Shown: positions 30,801 through 32,720 of the stretch, one piece after another
Position numbering within the stretch: the first letter of the stretch is position 1
Layout of the letters: every line of letters begins with the position of its first letter
Origin: a virus
Reading direction: 5' to 3' (one strand)
DNA: 32,720 bases
Virus record (IMG/VR): IMGVR_UViG_3300007276_000161
Coordinates: 1-32,720 of that record
Made by a program: the position numbers and the translations under genes
The notes under the pieces: model-generated
What the model was told of the DNA's origin: nothing
Databases searched by the model: none
Seen by the model: only the letters and a program-made list of their open reading frames with translations

Positions 30801-31582
30801 TTCCTTACAAGGTGTAGAATAACAAAAGGCTCATAACTCAATGTAGTTGGTAATAACGGGTATTTGTATCTAAATGTCGATAGTGACTGGTCGACTGGAA
30901 CTCCCAAGCCTATACGTTGGACGTGAGTCGTACCATCGCCAAAGACCCACTCTATATATTCAATATCCGTACGGTTAATTATATTTTTAAGCGAGAAGTC
31001 AATAATAACAGGACCTTCTAATGGATTGACCGGTGTTGATATGAGCTCAACATACCCAGTGTCATTACCCACATTAAATAAAAGATCAGTATTTTCTGTC
31101 AGTGTATACTGGTCTGTAAGCGAGAGCCAATTGCTAGGATAGTTATATTCTAATCGTTTTGCTTGAGCTGTTACCTTTACTGAAGCGCTAGTATAAGCAG
31201 TTCCATTCGCTTTTACTAGCGTAAGACGTGCTTCGTACTCACCATCCTCTGCATAAACATGCCGAATTCTAAACTTTGGAATTCCTAAAGCGCCAATCTG
31301 CTCTTGAAATGGCCTCCAGTCTGGAAAGAACCGATCTTCGGCCTGCCCAGTATATCTTACCATATTGTTCAGCAGTGAATTGTACCTACTTACTTCACTT
31401 TGTGAATCGGTAAGCGTCTGCTCAAAGATAGTACCATCACCAAGATCCCATATAGCGGTATTTATATCCTCGTTATCAGGGAAGAAAAATCCACCGTAAA
31501 AATCTATCTCTCTAGAATACCCGTCACTAGCATATCTTAGTAATGAGTACTCTAAGTTTATTGTATTTACAATATTAGCCAT
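27851..31582 (-). CDS. Very large virion protein with PKD-like domains
   Basis: 1243 residues. Three PKD-like repeats are visible by their W-x-x-GDG signature: AIWDLGDGTIF (about 44-54), EWVFGDGTTH (about 212-221) and IWKFGDGKF (about 334-342). Each is followed by a Y-x-x-x-G/Y segment such as FRIRHVYAEDGEYEARLTL. PKD domains are Ig-like folds common in surface and adhesion proteins. The rest (about 400-1243) is strand-rich, Asn/Asp/Tyr/Phe-rich, with no recognised family and a Cys pair at the end (LCSCNIGPANCFVL). No signal peptide. It is first of the minus-strand large-structural set, behind a CATAAATA box. A long tail-fibre or baseplate-decorating role is likely. Confidence 0.8.
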   Translation of the reverse strand: MANIVNTINLEYSLLRYASDGYSREIDFYGGFFFPDNEDINTAIWDLGDGTIFEQTLTDSQSEVSRYNSLLNNMVRYTGQAEDRFFPDWRPFQEQIGALGIPKFRIRHVYAEDGEYEARLTLVKANGTAYTSASVKVTAQAKRLEYNYPSNWLSLTDQYTLTENTDLLFNVGNDTGYVELISTPVNPLEGPVIIDFSLKNIINRTDIEYIEWVFGDGTTHVQRIGLGVPVDQSLSTFRYKYPLLPTTLSYEPFVILHLVRNSDKYKINVKGQTVLQQNRVETVVSYEIETLALKSKQKSGEEMYAFNITPAEQVGLPSDTIFTVNVTEELEYIIWKFGDGKFDITPVKYFERGRHVNQVLEFAHRYIAPDYDCTAECIFVYNIPGAGYLAQRLKALRPLLYDKGFNTLNYYDIISDVSSYTRNLNIHVFADYINDQVCTLHVRATTTEDPDSGFVDVNFFSKLSWNIGGRTLIQDKNTTENFGYVTIENFPTPELANIVDIAVDVYGDSSQFGDATGESKELILYRQYSFLDVLILNKTAQERDTAAQKEFLARQPGFILYGGLLENLQPATFVRESNSILTPVVTVSASNIPRRIEGLVTRSVVNFDKLFTADDPVMNFQNRDVPSTVSSRTGHRVQKRDIGFFTPGKTAIILVEPGVFNFTISLDSNINFRKPYYFPDPFIYGSDSSVLNFNVDVNSFHKGYGFGRAYTEPNTSDSFIPFYGYSSHVNSSKNRDLSFVVNKGYVDDAKTDLHGNLFGLFKDVTVPGSSDVVRVPGTGDSLAATFILFNGYRFYDSFFNQKYAFNYGATFTVGDVRVPGWSNGTRTGSFTDNPITTLAFGKFSNDLNIPLKTVIDIDTICSEPNPRNTLYCDSGFFTTSDDQLVLDPISTDKSTWPGTDNYYYTELFEAGVYTSDPYVRPNLEGLNANFTQGVRALSSNDVFDADACRFTSDLSNDFDILFNKPGLNLIESSTDSRTEIIPALSEKNMPLLDRMQLAGTIYVKQTSGAINTFTDSLPYLENKYTSSLYADISSNTIAFDMIYNTYIIQTKENLIIDEVKYVNNEFIDPGTSNIQYEYNQTPFNKISNRLKVRDELYFVALSSTAVEGAGLAIVPLVYKYSTKKKILTNISLDTYNIEEFVIAGAGDLYVEVGEVCLTYNEQINRFHLTYTLKDANKLPYMIAMNFAEYGDIIIKNAIGERFGSSSHQSFVDDSYLATFEVAVSSNTPSLCSCNIGPANCFVL

Positions 31583-31589
31583 TCACATA

Positions 31590-31597
31590 TATTTATG
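31590..31597 (-). promoter_or_regulatory. Late promoter-like octamer (CATAAATA)
   Basis: One mismatch from TATAAATA, seven bases before the ATG at 31582. The rest of the 61-base gap to the next gene holds a weak 7-bp inverted repeat only. Confidence 0.45.
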
Positions 31598-31643
31598 CAA
31601 GGTGACGTGATACCCCGTCTAGTGTATGTGAGTAAATATCAAT

Positions 31644-32435
31644 TTAAATACCGTCGCATATTATATCTGCGAGGGAATTATCTGTGCATCCGTGCACCAA
31701 TACAACATTCTCTATATCAATCCTCTTGTCATACGGCTCAGGAAATTTGAGCTTTTCGAATCCTTCGCCCATCTCTCCCTTAATATTTATTCTACCAGTC
31801 GATTCATCTTGTGTTTTAGTATATTTACATGTACGGTATACATGTTGCATTAGCGACGTTTCATGAGCGTTAGGTACAAACTCCCACTGACACAGCACAT
31901 CCCACGCCACACCAAGTACCTGTACTTTTCTCCATAGTTTGGAGTATTTGTCTAGGTTAGGTGGGTATATAGCAGCTCCTACCAGATGCTTACACAGCAC
32001 CAACACTTCCTGTTCTGAAGTAACGGTAGTAGTGTTACCGAGGTTACCTAAAAATGGCTTACCTTGCTCTTTATATTCTAAATACATATCATCAGCCCAG
32101 CCCTGCTTAATAGGTACCATATCCATCTCTAACCAAAGCCATGGCTCCTCACTCTTAATAACATCGTCTAAATACTTAGCTGTTTCTGCCCAGTAATGAT
32201 TACACCCACGCGGCCATCCATCCGGTCCATCATCATCAAACACATGAAAATCGATACTCTGAAACTGATTTTTGTTTGTTATGGCTAATAGAACCTCTTC
32301 CGCGTAATCTGCAGCATTTGGCCGACACACTACCAATAGCTTATGATTAGGATATGGTCCAAAGTGATTGAAACTCTTAATAAATCCTAACCCAACATCT
32401 GCATCAGTCTTTGATACTGGCACTACAATAATCAT
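31644..32435 (-). CDS. Glycosyltransferase-like protein (GT-A type)
   Basis: 263 residues. An N-terminal strand MIIVVPVSKTDAD opens a Rossmann-like half with LLVVCRP (about 34-40). DFHVFDDDGPDGWPRGCNHYW (about 62-82) follows, then LWLEMDMVPIKQGWADDM, where E-M-D-M (about 102-105) is in DxD position. The second half has FLGNLG, VGAAIYPPN and AWDVLCQWEFVPNAHETSLMQH. It ends with VVLVHGCTDNSLADII, a conserved C-terminal signature of phage proteins of this type. No membrane segment. It lies 37 bases downstream of a threonine-rich repeat protein gene on the same strand, just as the 15737 enzyme follows a threonine-rich adhesin. Sugar and target unknown. Confidence 0.75.
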   Translation of the reverse strand: MIIVVPVSKTDADVGLGFIKSFNHFGPYPNHKLLVVCRPNAADYAEEVLLAITNKNQFQSIDFHVFDDDGPDGWPRGCNHYWAETAKYLDDVIKSEEPWLWLEMDMVPIKQGWADDMYLEYKEQGKPFLGNLGNTTTVTSEQEVLVLCKHLVGAAIYPPNLDKYSKLWRKVQVLGVAWDVLCQWEFVPNAHETSLMQHVYRTCKYTKTQDESTGRINIKGEMGEGFEKLKFPEPYDKRIDIENVVLVHGCTDNSLADIICDGI

Positions 32436-32440
32436 ACCGT

Positions 32441-32448
32441 TACTTATA
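32441..32448 (-). promoter_or_regulatory. Late promoter octamer variant (TATAAGTA)
   Basis: One mismatch from TATAAATA, exactly five bases (ACGGT) before the ATG at 32435; predicted leaderless transcript for the glycosyltransferase. Confidence 0.45.
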
Positions 32449-32472
32449 TAGCGACGCTTATAAATCTACTAT

Positions 32473-32720
32473 CTACAACATGTTCTGCAAAGTATTTAAT
32501 ATATCGGAAGCATACTCGCGCGCGAAAGCGAGGGGATCAAGCAGCTGCTCGGCTCCAAGTGTACCGGTAATTGGGAAAGGTATCATATACGGTGCCGCTG
32601 TCGTTGTAGCTGGTGGTGCCGCTGTCGTTGTAGTAACTGGCGCTGCAGTAGTAGTAGTAACTGGCGCTGCAGTAGTAGTAGTAACTGGCGCTGCAGTAGT
32701 AGTAGTAACTGGCGCTGCAG
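32473..32720 (-). CDS. Threonine-rich repeat protein, C-terminal part only
   Basis: The minus-strand frame is open from the window edge to a TAG at 32475, giving 82 visible residues; the start lies beyond 32720. The first part is a mucin-like repeat of TTTTAAPV octads (four AAPV blocks), then degenerate TTTAAPPATTTAAP. It is followed by a short C-terminal segment of about 40 residues (ITGTLGAEQLLDPLAFAREY…), which looks helical and may cap or attach the protein. The repeats resemble the linkers of the 16728-20588 adhesin, so this is probably another fibre or adhesin. The next gene on the same strand is a glycosyltransferase, 37 bases downstream. Confidence 0.7.
   Translation of the reverse strand, partial: AAPVTTTTAAPVTTTTAAPVTTTTAAPVTTTTAAPPATTTAAPYMIPFPITGTLGAEQLLDPLAFAREYASDILNTLQNML
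32636..32719 (-). repeat. 24-base tandem repeat encoding the TTTTAAPV octad
   Basis: ACTGGCGCTGCA occurs at 32636, 32660, 32684 and 32708, separated by GTAGTAGTAGTA: an exact 24-base period that continues to the window edge. It is coding (minus strand), not a CRISPR array. Confidence 0.9.

Noticed and set aside
31583-31643. Possible terminator from TCACATA / TATGTGA inverted repeat
   Set aside because: Only seven AT-rich base pairs with a loop of about 35 bases and no T-run next to the stem.
32636-32720. Regular repeats with regular spacing at the window end, CRISPR-like at first sight
   Set aside because: The 24-base period has no variable spacers and encodes a TTTTAAPV repeat in an open minus-strand frame.

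Overview
The window is part of an AT-rich genome of a T4-like contractile-tailed phage (myovirus), probably marine. It carries a recognisable T4-type replication core: a gene 41 DnaB-like helicase, a gene 33/gene 59-like pair, gene 32 single-stranded DNA-binding protein, a gene 45-like sliding clamp, an RNase H/FEN 5'-3' nuclease and gene 61 primase. T4-type late-promoter octamers (TATAAATA and close variants) lie in front of many genes. The host cannot be named. The sigma70-like TTGAWW-N16-TATAAT boxes argue against a Bacteroidetes host and for a bacterium with ordinary sigma70 promoters, but this is inference.

Layout. (1) 1-309, plus: end of a QueC-like gene. (2) 312-3530, minus: five genes of unknown function, two with membrane segments. 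(3) 3548-13549, plus: a long, tightly overlapping early operon. It opens with a helix-hairpin-helix protein, a class-II glutamine amidotransferase domain, a glycosyltransferase and a phospholipase-A2-like protein, then runs through the replication genes. (4) 13570-14004, minus: one small acidic gene whose terminator lies inside the primase coding sequence. (5) 14093-15114, plus: three small genes. (6) 15129-32720, minus: a late module of large virion/adhesion proteins (PKD-like domains, Mtd_N-type fibre N-termini, LamG domains, a BspA-like leucine-rich repeat domain, threonine-rich mucin-like linkers), with two further glycosyltransferases. Coding density is very high. No intergenic gap reaches 300 bases, and no tRNA, insertion sequence or CRISPR array was seen.

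How the parts fit. The helicase, loader, SSB, clamp, primase and flap nuclease would form the lagging-strand part of a T4-type replisome. The minus-strand module supplies host-recognition structures. Two genes encode threonine-rich repeat linkers with an eight-residue period (TTTTAAPV-like and TTTLAPGV-like). Each is followed directly on the same strand by a glycosyltransferase gene, and one of those enzymes has a D-x-H plus GGE layout like polypeptide GalNAc-transferases. This suggests a phage-encoded O-glycosylation system for fibre linkers and is the most exciting hypothesis in the window.

The second strong signal is regulatory. Late-type octamers sit exactly five bases before the start codon in seven cases. 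Four sigma70-like promoters with 16-base spacers place the predicted transcription start 0-6 bases before the start codon. Shine-Dalgarno sequences are almost absent. The phage therefore appears to express many genes from leaderless or near-leaderless mRNAs.
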